From an uncultured Alphaproteobacteria bacterium (GTDB taxonomy: Bacteria; Pseudomonadota; Alphaproteobacteria; HIMB59; GCA-002718135): 63,243 nt of DNA. A program made the position numbers and the translations under genes. This document shows positions 1 through 10,214 of the stretch, piece after piece. The stretch covers positions 1-63,243 of the forward strand of contig CACBPV010000005.1 of the NCBI GenBank assembly GCA_902541215.1, given 5' to 3'. Each line of letters starts with the position of its first letter. Positions within the stretch are counted from its first letter, which is position 1. The notes under the pieces were generated by a model. It did not search any database. It saw nothing but the letters and a program-made list of their open reading frames with translations, and had not been told where the DNA came from.

Positions 1-28
1 ACAAGAGTTACCAACTTCTCCATAATTT

Positions 29-2134
29 TTATAAAGATATTGCTGCTAAAAGTAATAGAGCAACAATATTTGTAATTTTAATCATAGGATTAACAGCAGG
101 GCCAGCAGTATCTTTGTAAGGATCACCAACTGTATCTCCTGTAACAGCAGCCTTATGTGCTTCACTACCTTTTCCACCATGATTACCATCTTCTATATAT
201 TTTTTTGCATTGTCCCATGCTCCTCCACCTGCAGTCATACTTATCGCAACAAATAAACCTGTTATAATAACTCCAAGCAATAGTGCTCCAAGACAAGATA
301 ATGCTGCCGACTGACCTGCTATAAATAAAATAACAAAATAAACCACAATTGGTGACAGAACAGGAAGCATTGAAGGGATAATCATTTCTTTGATAGCAGA
401 TTTAGTAAGGATATCAACGCATGTACCATATTCAGGCTTACCTTTACCTTCCATTATTCCAGGTATTTCCTTAAATTGCCTTCTTACTTCTAATACAACT
501 GATCCAGCTGCTCTGCCAACAGCAGTCATACTTAAAGCACCAAATAGAAAAGGTAATAAACCACCAAGTAATAAGCCAACTACAACATATGGGTTAGATA
601 AATCAAATGATACTTCAATTCCATACAATGGGCTACTTGAGTCTTTAGCGAAATGATCAAGATCTTCAGTGTAGGCAGCAAACAATACTAATGCCCCTAG
701 CCCGGCGGAACCAATTGCATAACCTTTAGTTACAGCTTTAGTTGTGTTTCCAACTGCATCAAGTGCGTCTGTAGTTTTTCTAACATTTTCATCTAAATTA
801 GACATTTCAGCTATACCACCTGCATTGTCTGTGACAGGTCCATAAGCATCAAGGGCAACTACCATTCCTGCAAGAGCTAACATAGTAGTTACTGCAATTG
901 CGATACCAAATAAACCAGCTAATGAATAAGTTGAGATAATGCCTGCAACAATTATTAATGCTGGCAATGCTGTAGCTTCTAAACTAATTGCTAGTCCTTG
1001 AATGACGTTTGTTCCATGACCAGTTGTAGATGATTGAGCAATACTCTGAACAGGTCTATAATTAGTGCCTGTATAATATTCAGTAACCCAGATAATTAGC
1101 CCAGTAATTATTAATCCAAGCAAACCACATATAAAAAGAGACATGCCAGTAAACTGTGTAGATGAACCTTCCACAACAAGAACTTCATTTAATCCAACTA
1201 TATAATCAGTAACAAAATATAATAATACAGCAGATAAAATTGCTGATACAGCAAAGCCTCTATATAATGCTGCCATAATATTGTTATTCTTACCTAATCT
1301 GACAAAATAAGTTCCAATAATACTTGTTAGAGCGCAAACACCTGCGATAGCCAGAGGAAATATCATCATTGTATAGGAGTTATCTATAAAAAATATGGAT
1401 GCTAAAACCATTGTTGCAACGACTGTAACAACATATGTTTCAAAAAGATCTGCAGCCATTCCTGCACAATCTCCAACGTTATCTCCAACATTATCTGCAA
1501 TAACAGCAGGATTTCTTGGGTCATCCTCTGGAATTCCAGCTTCTACTTTGCCTACTAAATCCGCACCAACATCAGCTCCTTTTGTGAAAATACCTCCACC
1601 TAGTCTAGCAAAAATTGAAATTAATGAAGCACCAAACCCAAGAGAGACTAAAGGAGCAACAATTTCTCTACCCGGAAATGAACCAGAGTTGTGTAACACA
1701 AAATAGAATATTGCAATTGAAAGAAGTGCAAATCCTGCAACTAACATACCGGTAACTGCGCCGGCTTTAAATGATACAGATAAACCTTCTGCAAGACTTT
1801 TGCTTGCAGCATGGGTTGTACGAACATTTGATCTTACAGATATATTCATACCTACATAGCCTGCAGCGCCAGAAAAAAATGCCCCAATTAAAAATCCAAT
1901 ACCTGATGCTAAATCAAAAACTATCCATATAAGAGCAAAAATAACAACACCTACTATAGCGATAGTCATATACTGTCTATTTAGATAAGCTCTGGCACCT
2001 TCTTGAATAGCACTGGCAATTTCTTGCATTTTATCATTTCCAGAACCAAGTGATAAAATTTGCCTAGATGTTACTAGACCATATAGTACGGCTGCTAGAC
2101 CGCATAAAACAATTAATATCTGCAGTGTTGTCAT
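29..2134 (-). CDS. hppA: K+-independent H+-translocating membrane pyrophosphatase
   Basis: This integral membrane enzyme couples hydrolysis of pyrophosphate to proton pumping across the inner membrane and conserves energy from biosynthetic PPi. The 701-aa length is normal for the family, and about 15-16 hydrophobic segments are visible. The PPi/Mg-binding motif [11 protein letters not shown] lies at about residues 188-198, followed by [12 protein letters not shown]. Residues 462-479 read [16 protein letters not shown]; Lys466 and Thr469 are the signature of the K+-independent, proton-pumping subfamily (established family knowledge). A good Shine-Dalgarno (AAGGAG, 6 nt upstream) supports the ATG at 2134. 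It lies 57 bp downstream of thiL and is the last gene of the riboflavin/thiamine run. Confidence 0.97.
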   Translation of the reverse strand: MTTLQILIVLCGLAAVLYGLVTSRQILSLGSGNDKMQEIASAIQEGARAYLNRQYMTIAIVGVVIFALIWIVFDLASGIGFLIGAFFSGAAGYVGMNISVRSNVRTTHAASKSLAEGLSVSFKAGAVTGMLVAGFALLSIAIFYFVLHNSGSFPGREIVAPLVSLGFGASLISIFARLGGGIFTKGADVGADLVGKVEAGIPEDDPRNPAVIADNVGDNVGDCAGMAADLFETYVVTVVATMVLASIFFIDNSYTMMIFPLAIAGVCALTSIIGTYFVRLGKNNNIMAALYRGFAVSAILSAVLLYFVTDYIVGLNEVLVVEGSSTQFTGMSLFICGLLGLIITGLIIWVTEYYTGTNYRPVQSIAQSSTTGHGTNVIQGLAISLEATALPALIIVAGIISTYSLAGLFGIAIAVTTMLALAGMVVALDAYGPVTDNAGGIAEMSNLDENVRKTTDALDAVGNTTKAVTKGYAIGSAGLGALVLFAAYTEDLDHFAKDSSSPLYGIEVSFDLSNPYVVVGLLLGGLLPFLFGALSMTAVGRAAGSVVLEVRRQFKEIPGIMEGKGKPEYGTCVDILTKSAIKEMIIPSMLPVLSPIVVYFVILFIAGQSAALSCLGALLLGVIITGLFVAISMTAGGGAWDNAKKYIEDGNHGGKGSEAHKAAVTGDTVGDPYKDTAGPAVNPMIKITNIVALLLLAAISL

Positions 2135-2140
2135 TGAAAA

Positions 2141-2146
2141 CTCCTT
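2141..2146 (-). promoter_or_regulatory. Shine-Dalgarno of hppA
   Basis: AAGGAG on the minus strand, 6 nt before the hppA ATG. It stands out because most genes here start inside or directly against the previous gene with no recognisable SD. Confidence 0.7.
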
Positions 2147-2191
2147 AAAATTTTGGGTGATATGTCAGAAACTATAGAAAAAATCAAGTTT

Positions 2192-3172
2192 TTAGGAGAA
2201 ATGATCAAATTTATTGATGTTCTTCATATCTAAATATGAATCGAAATGAATTCCTTTTTCACTGATTATTTTTCCTATAAGCGTAATTTTAATGTTATTT
2301 TTACTAGCAATATTAAAAATTCTATTTCTATTTTTTTGACTTGATATAATTATCAACTCATAATCATCACCAGCATTTAAAAGGTTTTCTATTCTAAAAT
2401 TATTTTTAAAATTGAGAATTTTTTTTGTCTTAACACTTAACGGAGTTTTATTTACATTAATTAATGCGCCATATTTATTATTTAACATGTCGGTTAAATC
2501 TCCAATTAAACCATCAGAAATATCCTTCATAGAATTAACTTGATTTGCAATCAGCGGTCCAAGTTTACAAGGTATGGGGTATAAATATTTATTGATAAAA
2601 TATTGATTTAACTTTGTGTTTGATGAAATTTTTTTTTTTAAAATTTCTAAACCAATCTTTGACTCACCAATATTTCCAGTTACTAAAATATCATCGTGTA
2701 AATTAAATTTATTTTGAAATATCTCTAATTTATTTTTTATAAATCCAAAAAAAGTTGAAGAAACAATAAGTTTATTTGATTTTGATAAATCCCCACCTAA
2801 AAGATAAAATCCATATTTATGTTGTATTTTCTTTAATTCATTTGAAAATGAATTTAACCAATTTTCATTAATATAATTTGGTAAATGTAAATTCAAAAGA
2901 TAAGAATGAGGTATAGCTCCCATTGCAAAAATGTCTGATAAATTTACTGTTGTAATTTTTTGAGCTATTGATTTGGGGTCATCATCAGAGAAAAAATCAA
3001 TATCCTCAGAGATATTATCAGTCGTAACAGTAAGTTTATAATTTTTATTTTTTAATTCTAAATAAGCTCCATCATTTTCAAAATTAAATGTTCCTTTTTT
3101 TTTAAAATTTAATTTTTTAAAATATTTATTAATTATTAATTTTTCAGATAAATTATTTTTTATTAATTTCAT
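2192..3172 (-). CDS. thiL: Thiamine-monophosphate kinase
   Basis: ThiL phosphorylates thiamine monophosphate to thiamine pyrophosphate with ATP in the cytoplasm, the last step to the active cofactor. The 326-aa protein has the usual ThiL/PurM-like layout: the acidic patch DDDPKSIAQK near residue 64, then NLSDIFAMGAIPHSYLLNL, the nucleotide-site segment LLGGDLSKSN, and MKDISDGLIGDL plus NAGDDYELI in the C-terminal half. The N-terminal motif usually written GDDAA is degenerate here (ENDGAYLELK), as in many AT-rich genomes. The start overlaps the end of nusB by 20 bp. The nusB-thiL order is typical of alphaproteobacteria. Confidence 0.92.
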   Translation of the reverse strand: MKLIKNNLSEKLIINKYFKKLNFKKKGTFNFENDGAYLELKNKNYKLTVTTDNISEDIDFFSDDDPKSIAQKITTVNLSDIFAMGAIPHSYLLNLHLPNYINENWLNSFSNELKKIQHKYGFYLLGGDLSKSNKLIVSSTFFGFIKNKLEIFQNKFNLHDDILVTGNIGESKIGLEILKKKISSNTKLNQYFINKYLYPIPCKLGPLIANQVNSMKDISDGLIGDLTDMLNNKYGALINVNKTPLSVKTKKILNFKNNFRIENLLNAGDDYELIIISSQKNRNRIFNIASKNNIKITLIGKIISEKGIHFDSYLDMKNINKFDHFS

Positions 3173-3623
3173 CTTTATCTATATATTTTTGAATTATAGC
3201 ATTAATTAACTTAGTTTCTTTTTTAGAAACAAAACTTTTACTTATATTCAAATAGTCATTAAGGACAATTTTAAATTTATTTTTATCAGTAATTTTTAAT
3301 TCAGTAATAATAGCAAACATTATTGATTTTAATATATTATCCCATTTTTCAAATTTTCGATTAATAACAATAAAGTTATTCAAATCTTCAATTATATTTT
3401 TTTTATCAATATTATTTTTAAGACTAGTAAAAAGTTTATTTAAAAAATTTTTATTAAATTTAAGCTTAAATTCTTTTTTTTCATCAATTATAGCAATATT
3501 AGTATCATAAAAATGCTTTTGAAAATCTTCGATACCTTCTGGAGAATCTGCATTTAAGAATTCATTCTGAAAAATATATTGAACAAATGCAAGTCTTGTT
3601 TGTGACCTGGTGTAATTTTGCAT
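3153..3623 (-). CDS. nusB: Transcription antitermination factor NusB
   Basis: NusB pairs with NusE (ribosomal protein S10) on boxA RNA and supports antitermination of rRNA operons. This is a 156-aa all-helical protein beginning with the typical TRSQTRLAFVQYIFQ segment (arginine-rich helix 1). The C-terminal half has KFKIVLNDYLNISKSF, the usual NusB helix. Sequence conservation is low, as expected at this AT content, but the position between ribH and thiL is diagnostic. It starts 2 bp after the ribH stop and its end overlaps thiL, so it is almost certainly co-transcribed. Confidence 0.9.
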   Translation of the reverse strand: MQNYTRSQTRLAFVQYIFQNEFLNADSPEGIEDFQKHFYDTNIAIIDEKKEFKLKFNKNFLNKLFTSLKNNIDKKNIIEDLNNFIVINRKFEKWDNILKSIMFAIITELKITDKNKFKIVLNDYLNISKSFVSKKETKLINAIIQKYIDKDEINKK

Positions 3624-3625
3624 TT

Positions 3626-4027
3626 TTATTTCAATAACTGTATGCAGGCTAAAGCAGCTTCTTGACCTTTATTTTTTTGATTAACGTCACTTCTGATTTT
3701 TGCTTGCTCTAAATCGTAACACGTTAAAATACCAAATCCAATTGGAATATTAAAATCAACAGATAGATCCATAATTTTTCTAGAAGTTTCATTAGCAATA
3801 ACTTCAAAATGATATGTGTCTCCTTTAATGATACATCCTAAAGAAATAAATCCATCAAAATTATCAATATTTTTTTTAATTAAATAGGGAATTTCAAAAC
3901 AACCCGGCGCATTAATAACTTCATATTCATAACCGTTTTCTTTAAGAGTATTGCTTGCACCCAATTCAAGATTTCTTGATATTTCTCTATAATAATTTGC
4001 TGAAACTATTAGAATTTTATTATTCAT
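3626..4027 (-). CDS. ribH: 6,7-dimethyl-8-ribityllumazine synthase
   Basis: RibH condenses 5-amino-6-ribitylaminouracil with 3,4-dihydroxy-2-butanone 4-phosphate to lumazine, the penultimate riboflavin step. The 133-aa protein carries NAPGCFEIPYLIKK (substrate-binding loop), GCIIKGDTYHFEVIANETSR (with the catalytic His in the TYHFE segment) and PIGFGILTCYDLEQA. It is at the short end for the family because the N-terminus is brief. The ATG overlaps the ribBX stop by 4 nt (ATGA), which suggests translational coupling inside the riboflavin operon. Confidence 0.95.
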   Translation of the reverse strand: MNNKILIVSANYYREISRNLELGASNTLKENGYEYEVINAPGCFEIPYLIKKNIDNFDGFISLGCIIKGDTYHFEVIANETSRKIMDLSVDFNIPIGFGILTCYDLEQAKIRSDVNQKNKGQEAALACIQLLK

Positions 4028-5127
4028 ATTTTTCGCTGATCAATTATTTCAATATTAAATCCATCCAACGCAATAATTCTTTTCTTAGTGTTTGTTAATA
4101 ATATAATTTTATTTATTTGAAGTAATGATAAAATCTGAGCACCAACACCATATTCTCTAAGTTCTAATTTGTTTTTTGATCTTTTTCTTTTATTGAAAGT
4201 TTTGAGTATATTTGGTGACATATCACTATTTATTAAAACTATAGCTCCAGATCCGTTATTCTCAATTAGCTGAAAAGCAGACTTAATCTCACTTCCAAAA
4301 ATATTTTTTTCTTCAAATATATCCTTAGTGACATTCAATCTGTGCATTCTTACAAACATAGGTTGGTTATCATCATTTAGGTTTTTTACTAGTGCGTAGT
4401 GCTTTTCTCCAGAAATAGTATTTTGAAAAACTTTTAAAGTAAATTGTGAACCCATCTCACTTTCAAATGGTCTTTCGGAGATCTGTTCGACAATTTTAGT
4501 TTTTTTAAGTCTAAATTTAATTAAGTCACTAACCGTTCCTACTTTCAAATTATGTAATTTTGCAAACTTAATAATTTCTGGTAACCTCGCCATAGAGCCA
4601 TCTTCGCTCATAATTTCACAAATAACACCAGAAGGATTTAAATCTGCAAGTTTTGAAATATCAACTGCTGCTTCTGTATGACCAGCTCGTACTAATACGC
4701 CTCCATCCCAAGCCATAAGAGGAAAAACGTGCCCAGGATAAACAAGATCGTTTTTGTTTCTATTATTATTTACAGCTACTGATATAGTATGGGCTCTATC
4801 AGCTGCAGATATTCCAGTTGTCACTCCTTCTTTTGCCTCAATAGAAACAGTAAATGCAGTTAAATCATTTTTTATATTACTTGGATTCATTAAGGGAAGT
4901 TCCAATTCTTCTATTCTTTCCTTAGTTAAAGCTAAACAAATTAATCCTCTTCCATGTTTTGCCATAAAATTAATAGCTTGTGGGTTAGCATATTGAGCGG
5001 GAATGATTAGATCACCTTCATTTTCTCTATCAGGATCATCAACAAGAATATACATTTTCCCATTTCTTGCATCTTCAATAATATCTTCAATAGAAGATAG
5101 ATACTCTTCAATATTATCTTTATTCAT
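4024..5127 (-). CDS. ribBX: 3,4-dihydroxy-2-butanone-4-phosphate synthase with degenerate GTP cyclohydrolase II domain (RibBX type)
   Basis: The N-terminal ~205 residues are a good DHBP synthase: DDPDRENEGDLIIPA, the HGRGLICL strand, DLTAFTVSIEA, AADRAHTI, VFPLMAWDGGVLVRAGHTEA and CEIMSEDGSMARLPE are all present. It makes the four-carbon unit used by RibH. The C-terminal ~150 residues align with GTP cyclohydrolase II, but the zinc-binding cysteine motif (normally HSECLTGD...RCDCG) is absent; the region reads MHRLNVTKDIFEEKNIFGSE. RibA activity is therefore unlikely. I use ATG 5127, not an upstream TTG/ATG, because it gives an MNKDN start and an 8-nt overlap (ATGAATAA) with ribE. The RibBX variant is known in Proteobacteria. 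Confidence 0.9.
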   Translation of the reverse strand: MNKDNIEEYLSSIEDIIEDARNGKMYILVDDPDRENEGDLIIPAQYANPQAINFMAKHGRGLICLALTKERIEELELPLMNPSNIKNDLTAFTVSIEAKEGVTTGISAADRAHTISVAVNNNRNKNDLVYPGHVFPLMAWDGGVLVRAGHTEAAVDISKLADLNPSGVICEIMSEDGSMARLPEIIKFAKLHNLKVGTVSDLIKFRLKKTKIVEQISERPFESEMGSQFTLKVFQNTISGEKHYALVKNLNDDNQPMFVRMHRLNVTKDIFEEKNIFGSEIKSAFQLIENNGSGAIVLINSDMSPNILKTFNKRKRSKNKLELREYGVGAQILSLLQINKIILLTNTKKRIIALDGFNIEIIDQRKI

Positions 5128-5710
5128 TATTAAGAATAAAACGTGCAAGATAATCAAATTCAATATTTACTTGATCACTTTTATTTAAATATTTTAAATT
5201 AGTATGATTAAATGTATGGTCTATTACAGAAATCATAAATGTATTATTTTCTACTTTTGCTACTGTTAAAGAAATGCCATTTATTGAAATAGATCCCTTT
5301 TCAACAATAAACCTATTATTTTTATTAAATTTTTTTTTAAAATGATATTCCCAACTATTTTCAAGTTCTAAAATTTCACTGACAATAGTTGTGGTGTCAA
5401 CATGTCCATAAACAAAGTGACCACTGATTTCATCACCTATCTGAAGAGATTTTTCTAAATTAATTTTTTCATTTTTTAAAATAGAATTAGCTAGATTTGT
5501 TCTTTGCAAAGTTTCTTCTCCAATGTTCACATCAAAGATAAATGAATTGTTGTTTGATGGAGTTATATTTTTTGCTGTAAGACAAACTCCATTACAAGAA
5601 ATTGAAGAACCTTCCTTACAATTACTCAAATCAAGATCTGTAGATATTTGGTAAAGTCCCACATCTTTGTTTTTTATTGTTCCTAAATCTTGAATAATAC
5701 CTGTAAACAT
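5120..5710 (-). CDS. ribE: Riboflavin synthase alpha subunit
   Basis: This enzyme dismutates two 6,7-dimethyl-8-ribityllumazine molecules to riboflavin and 5-amino-6-ribitylaminouracil. The 196 residues form two similar barrel repeats: repeat 1 starts MFTGIIQDLGTI and contains ISCNGVCLTAKNI; repeat 2 contains GHFVYGHVDTTT and SISINGISLTVAKV. The C-terminus NIEFDYLARFI is typical. The gene overlaps the ribD stop by 1 nt (TAATG) and the ribBX start by 8 nt, which marks a polycistronic unit. Confidence 0.96.
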   Translation of the reverse strand: MFTGIIQDLGTIKNKDVGLYQISTDLDLSNCKEGSSISCNGVCLTAKNITPSNNNSFIFDVNIGEETLQRTNLANSILKNEKINLEKSLQIGDEISGHFVYGHVDTTTIVSEILELENSWEYHFKKKFNKNNRFIVEKGSISINGISLTVAKVENNTFMISVIDHTFNHTNLKYLNKSDQVNIEFDYLARFILNNE

Positions 5711-6792
5711 TAATTCACCTGATAGTTTGTATATATGTCGTCTTTGAATTTTTTTCTTTCAATTAAAGATAAATTTAATTGACTAAGTTTTTTTCCAACA
5801 ATTGCTGGCTTACCATGTTTTCCTATAATAATTTTGGATTTAAATAAATGAATTTCATCTACTAAATTTTTATTTAACAATTCTGTAAAAAAAATACCTC
5901 CTGCTTCAACTAATAAATCTGATATTTTTAATGAGTATATTTTAGTAAAAATATTTTTTAAATTTAGTTTTTTATTTTTATTTAATTTACAAAAAATAAT
6001 TTCACATCCTAATTTAATTAAATTTTCAGATTTTTTATTTTTTTTAGAAGTAAAGATAATAATTCTTTTTTTAGATATATCTTTTAATATTTTTGATTTC
6101 ATTGGTATTTTTAGATTATTATCAATTATTATAACTGGAATATGTTGCTCTAAAGTTTTTTTTAATCTTATAGTTAATCTTGGATCATCTTTTAATACGG
6201 TTTTTGAAGTAGTTAAAATAGCTTGACTCATTGATCTTAACTTATGAGCATATTCTCTACTTGATTTATTAGATATCCATTTACTTTTATAATCATGCCA
6301 TGCAATTTTTTCATCTGTAGAAGTTGCAATTTTGACTTTTGTAAATGGTTTTTTCTTTAAAACACTTTTAAAAAAAAATTTATTTAAATAATATGTTCTA
6401 TTCTTTTCTAAACCTACATTTACAATAACATTATTTTTTTTTAACTTTTTAATACTTTTATAATTAGTTCTAACATCTGGATCAGCCGCAGATATAAATA
6501 TTTCTTTAATTCCTGATCTTAATATTTGATCTGTGCATGATCCATCTTTTGAACTATGAAAACATGGTTCTAAAGTAACATACATTGAAGCTCCTTTAGC
6601 TTTACGTCCAGCTTTAGCTAGAGCTATTTCTTCTGCATGAGGCCTTCCAGATTTATTCGTTACAGCTTTAGAAATTATTTTTGAATTTTTTGCAATTACA
6701 CACCCCACTGTTGGATTAGGGAAAGTTTTTCCAAATTTTTTTTTAGCAATATCATGCGCTAAATTAATCATCTTTACATTTTGTTGAGACAC
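5710..6792 (-). CDS. ribD: Bifunctional diaminohydroxyphosphoribosylaminopyrimidine deaminase / 5-amino-6-(5-phosphoribosylamino)uracil reductase
   Basis: RibD carries out the deamination and reduction that follow GTP ring opening in riboflavin synthesis. The N-terminal zinc deaminase domain shows PNPTVGCVIAK, the zinc His and catalytic Glu in HAEEIAL, and the EPCFH...C zinc ligands at about residues 74-86. The C-terminal dihydrofolate-reductase-like domain has KVKIATSTDEKIAW, SKWISNKSSREYAHKLRSMSQAILTTSKTVLKDDP and LLVEAGGIFFTELL. Length (360 aa) is standard. It begins 6 bp after nrdR and overlaps ribE by one base. Confidence 0.95.
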   Translation of the reverse strand: MSQQNVKMINLAHDIAKKKFGKTFPNPTVGCVIAKNSKIISKAVTNKSGRPHAEEIALAKAGRKAKGASMYVTLEPCFHSSKDGSCTDQILRSGIKEIFISAADPDVRTNYKSIKKLKKNNVIVNVGLEKNRTYYLNKFFFKSVLKKKPFTKVKIATSTDEKIAWHDYKSKWISNKSSREYAHKLRSMSQAILTTSKTVLKDDPRLTIRLKKTLEQHIPVIIIDNNLKIPMKSKILKDISKKRIIIFTSKKNKKSENLIKLGCEIIFCKLNKNKKLNLKNIFTKIYSLKISDLLVEAGGIFFTELLNKNLVDEIHLFKSKIIIGKHGKPAIVGKKLSQLNLSLIERKKFKDDIYTNYQVN

Positions 6793-6798
6793 TAAAAA

Positions 6799-7251
6799 TT
6801 ATTTATCTTCTAAATTACCTAAGAAATCTTCAAAATCTTTTGCTTCTCTAAAATTTTTGTAAACAGATGCAAATCTGACGTATGCTACCTGATCTAAATG
6901 CATTAAAGCTTCCATAATGTACTGACCAATAATATTAGATTTTATATCAGTTTCACCTGAGTTTTCTAATTTTCTTACAATAGCATTTACAATTTTTTCA
7001 ATTTTTTCATTATCAACATTTCTTTTTCTTAAAGCCAATGAAAGAGATCTATACATTTTATCTCTATCAAAATTTTCTTTTTGACCGTTACTTTTCATTA
7101 CGACCAAATCTCTTAGCTGAATTCTCTCAAAAGTTGTAAATCTAGATCCGCAAGCATCACAAACTCTTCTTCTTCTTATTGCTGTATTATCTTCTGTAGG
7201 TCTTGAATCTTTTACTTGTGTATCTTCATTACTACAGAAGGGGCATCTCAT
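6799..7251 (-). CDS. nrdR: Transcriptional repressor NrdR
   Basis: NrdR is an ATP/dATP-sensing repressor of ribonucleotide reductase genes. The 150-aa protein has an N-terminal zinc ribbon (CPFC at residues 3-6 and CDAC at about 32-35), the arginine block [20 protein letters not shown], and an ATP-cone domain beginning [20 protein letters not shown]. Length and layout match the family. Its start abuts the glyA stop directly, so glyA and nrdR are co-transcribed. No ribonucleotide reductase gene is in the window, so its targets lie elsewhere. Confidence 0.96.
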   Translation of the reverse strand: MRCPFCSNEDTQVKDSRPTEDNTAIRRRRVCDACGSRFTTFERIQLRDLVVMKSNGQKENFDRDKMYRSLSLALRKRNVDNEKIEKIVNAIVRKLENSGETDIKSNIIGQYIMEALMHLDQVAYVRFASVYKNFREAKDFEDFLGNLEDK

Positions 7252-8541
7252 TTAAAATGCCTCACTATAAATTGGATATTTTTTGCAAAGCTCAATTACA
7301 TCTTTTCTTGTTTTATTAAAAACTACATTTCTCTCATTTTCTTCAAGTAAAAGACTATCCAAAATATCAGCAATCATATTTCCGACTTGTTCAAAATCTT
7401 TCTGATTAAAACCTCTGGTCGTAGCAGCTGCTGTACCAAATCTAAGTCCACTAGTTATTTTTGGTGGATTAGGATCATATGGAATTGCATTTTTGTTACA
7501 TGCCAATCCAACTTCTTCTAAAATTTTTTCAGCTTTATCACCAGTTAAACCTTTTGGTGTCAAGTCTAACCAAACTATATGTGAATCTGTGCCCCCTGTA
7601 ACAATTCTAAATCCTCTATCAACTAAAGTTTTAGCCATAACTTTAGCACTAGCAATTACATTTTTAATATATTCTTCGAATTCGGGCTTAAGTGCTTCAC
7701 CAAAGCAAACAGCTCTAGCTGCAATTACATGCATTAGTGGACCACCTTGTAATCCAGGGAAAACAGCAGAATTAATTTTTTTGTATAAATCTTCATGATT
7801 AGTTAAAATCATTGCACTTCTTGCACCTCTTAAAGTTTTGTGAGTTGTTGAAGTTACTACATGGGCATGCTCAATCGGGTTTGGATATTGTTTACCAGCA
7901 ACCAAACCAGAATAGTGAGCCATATCAACTAAAAAATATGCTCCTACTTTATCGGCTATTTCTCTAAATTTTTTCCAATCTATTGTTCTAGGATAAGCGG
8001 AAGCTCCCGCTATTATCATTTTTGGTTTATGCTCTAAAGCTAAAGCTTCAACTTCATCATAATCAATTAAATCTTTATCATTGCCATCTTTTTTTACACC
8101 GTATTGAACAGCATTAAACCATTTACCAGATAGATTAGGTTTTGCTCCATGAGTTAAGTGACCACCTGATGCAAGAGACATCCCTAAAATAGTATCATGC
8201 GGTTGAAGTAACGCTAGAAAGACCGCTTGGTTTGCTTGTGCTCCACTATGTGGTTGTAGATTTGCAAATTTACAATTAAAAAGTTTTTTAACTCTTTCTA
8301 AAGCAATCTCTTCAGCTTGATCAACAAATTCACACCCACCATAATATCGTTTACCAGGATAACCTTCTGCATATTTATTTGTCATAACAGAACCTTGAGC
8401 ATTTAAAATTGATCTTGAAGCGATATTTTCAGATGCTATCAACTCTATTTGGTTTTGCTGTCTTTCTAGTTCACGGCTTAACGTTCCATAAACCTCTGGG
8501 TCTGCTTCTTTTATTCCTTTAGTAAACAAATCTGAAATCAT
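7252..8541 (-). CDS. glyA: Serine hydroxymethyltransferase
   Basis: This PLP enzyme interconverts serine and glycine and charges tetrahydrofolate with a one-carbon unit. The 429-aa protein contains [18 protein letters not shown], the PLP-lysine motif [24 protein letters not shown] and the C-terminal [16 protein letters not shown]. Length is normal. The ATG overlaps the rpiB stop by 4 nt. The rpiB-glyA-nrdR-rib order is a well-known alphaproteobacterial arrangement. Confidence 0.97.
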   Translation of the reverse strand: MISDLFTKGIKEADPEVYGTLSRELERQQNQIELIASENIASRSILNAQGSVMTNKYAEGYPGKRYYGGCEFVDQAEEIALERVKKLFNCKFANLQPHSGAQANQAVFLALLQPHDTILGMSLASGGHLTHGAKPNLSGKWFNAVQYGVKKDGNDKDLIDYDEVEALALEHKPKMIIAGASAYPRTIDWKKFREIADKVGAYFLVDMAHYSGLVAGKQYPNPIEHAHVVTSTTHKTLRGARSAMILTNHEDLYKKINSAVFPGLQGGPLMHVIAARAVCFGEALKPEFEEYIKNVIASAKVMAKTLVDRGFRIVTGGTDSHIVWLDLTPKGLTGDKAEKILEEVGLACNKNAIPYDPNPPKITSGLRFGTAAATTRGFNQKDFEQVGNMIADILDSLLLEENERNVVFNKTRKDVIELCKKYPIYSEAF

Positions 8542-8957
8542 AGTTTTTTAATCCTTCTTTTATGTCGTCCTGACTCAAACTTTGTAGAAAGAAAAGCCTG
8601 AACACTTTTTTTTGCCTCGCTAGTATTTATAAACCTTCCTGGTAAAACAAGTACATTAGCATCATTGTGCTTTCTTATCAATCTTGCTATTTTTGAATTA
8701 TTAGCAAGACCAGCTCTAATTCCTTTTTTTCTATTAGCTGCAATACTCATACCAACACCAGTTCCACAAATCAGAATACCAACGTTTTTCTTGTTCTTAA
8801 GAACTTCTCTGGTTAATTTGTGTGCAAAATCAGGATAGTCAACACTTTCATCTGTCTTTGTTCCTAAATCATTAATTTTTGGAAAGTTCTTTAACAATTT
8901 GGATTTGAGGTCAAATCCAGCATGATCTGAAGCTATATATATATTCTTATTTTGCAT
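8538..8957 (-). CDS. rpiB: Ribose-5-phosphate isomerase B
   Basis: RpiB isomerises ribose 5-phosphate and ribulose 5-phosphate in the pentose phosphate pathway. The 139-aa protein starts [14 protein letters not shown], holds [16 protein letters not shown], the cysteine-containing active-site loop [16 protein letters not shown] and the phosphate-binding [12 protein letters not shown]. These fit the RpiB/LacAB family at its usual length. It is the first gene of the minus-strand operon; the divergent acyl-CoA dehydrogenase begins 51 bp away, so both promoters must lie in 8958-9008. Confidence 0.95.
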   Translation of the reverse strand: MQNKNIYIASDHAGFDLKSKLLKNFPKINDLGTKTDESVDYPDFAHKLTREVLKNKKNVGILICGTGVGMSIAANRKKGIRAGLANNSKIARLIRKHNDANVLVLPGRFINTSEAKKSVQAFLSTKFESGRHKRRIKKL

Positions 8958-9008
8958 AATAATTTTTGTAGTTATTTACATCAAAATGATGATATTGCCT
9001 AATATTGT

Positions 9009-10184
9009 ATGAAAGAAAATAATTGGTTTGATCCATTTTATATTCAAAGTCATTTAAATGAAGAAGAAAGTAATATTCAGAAAAATGTAAGAGATTTTTG
9101 TAATAATGAGCTTAAACCTACAGTAGTTGAAAAAAACAGAAAAAATGAATTTAATAAAGAACTCTATCCAAAATTTGGATCACTTGGAGTTTTAGGACAA
9201 ACAGTTAAAACACATGGTGGGTCTGGTACATCAAATTTAGCGTATGGACTTGTAGCATATGAATTTGAAAAAATAGATAGCAGCTATAGATCTTCAATAT
9301 CTGTTCAATCTTCTCTTGTAATACATCCAATAAATGAATTTGGATCTCAGGAACAAAAAGATAAATACCTTCCTCCATTAATTAAAGGAGAAAAAATTGG
9401 TTGCTTTGGTTTAACAGAAAGCGAAGCTGGTTCTGATCCTACTTCAATGAAAACTTCATTTAAAAAAACTAAAGATGGATATATTATAAATGGATCTAAA
9501 AACTGGATTACGAATGCTCCAATTGCTGATATATTTATTATTTGGGCTATTGAAGAAAACAAAGACCATAAAAGTATAAAAGGTTTTATAATTGAAAAAA
9601 ATACTGAAGGATTAAATACTTCAACAATAGAAAATAAAACAAGCTTAAAAATTAGTCCAACTGGTCAAATAATTTTAAACAATGTTTTTGTTCCAAATAA
9701 TTTGTGTTTGGAAAATACCGAAGGATGGAAATCAGTTTTCAGTTGTCTCAATAAAGCAAGATTTGGAATTAGCTGGGGTGTATTAGGTTCAGCCTCTGAA
9801 TGTTGGTTAATTGCAAAAGACTATGTAGAAAATAGAATTATGTTTAAAAAACCTTTAGCATCAAATCAATTAATTCAAAAAAAATTATCTGAGATGCAAA
9901 TAGAGATAAATTTAGGATTAGCATCATGTCTTTTAAGTTCTAAAGCTCTAGATGATGGAAAGGATATCATTAATGCAATTAGTATATTAAAAAAAAATAA
10001 CTGTAAAAAATCTTTAGATATAATTAGAAATGCCCGTGATATGCTTGGCGCAAATGGGTTATTAGAAGAATATCATATCATGAGACATTTGGTTAACTTA
10101 GAAACAGTTAAAACTTACGAGGGTGCAGAAGATATTCATTCACTTATTTTAGGGAAAAATCAGACAGGAATTTCTAGTTTTTAA
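9009..10184 (+). CDS. gcdH: Acyl-CoA dehydrogenase, glutaryl-CoA dehydrogenase type
   Basis: This is an FAD flavoenzyme of the acyl-CoA dehydrogenase family, 391 aa. GFGLTESEAGSDPTSMKT-like sequence (CFGLTESEAGSDP) forms the FAD/substrate segment, WITNAPIADIFIIWA follows, and the catalytic glutamate is Glu371 in TYEGAEDIHSLILG. That motif, together with KARFGISWGVLGSA and the R-F-loop ENRIMFKKPLASNQLIQKKL, resembles glutaryl-CoA dehydrogenase, which converts glutaryl-CoA to crotonyl-CoA in lysine/tryptophan breakdown. Substrate specificity is inferred from these motifs. It stands alone on the plus strand, 104 bp before the TRAP binding protein. Confidence 0.82.
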   Translation: MKENNWFDPFYIQSHLNEEESNIQKNVRDFCNNELKPTVVEKNRKNEFNKELYPKFGSLGVLGQTVKTHGGSGTSNLAYGLVAYEFEKIDSSYRSSISVQSSLVIHPINEFGSQEQKDKYLPPLIKGEKIGCFGLTESEAGSDPTSMKTSFKKTKDGYIINGSKNWITNAPIADIFIIWAIEENKDHKSIKGFIIEKNTEGLNTSTIENKTSLKISPTGQIILNNVFVPNNLCLENTEGWKSVFSCLNKARFGISWGVLGSASECWLIAKDYVENRIMFKKPLASNQLIQKKLSEMQIEINLGLASCLLSSKALDDGKDIINAISILKKNNCKKSLDIIRNARDMLGANGLLEEYHIMRHLVNLETVKTYEGAEDIHSLILGKNQTGISSF

Positions 10185-10214
10185 TAATTATTTTATTATT
10201 TATATCATTTGAAA

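Noticed and set aside
390..656. Plus-strand open frame of 88 codons inside hppA
   Set aside because: Antisense shadow of a highly conserved gene; the protein has no recognisable features.
5128..5163. Twelve extra N-terminal codons for ribBX
   Set aside because: They lie inside ribE and precede the conserved N-terminus; ATG 5127 fits the shared 8-nt overlap pattern.
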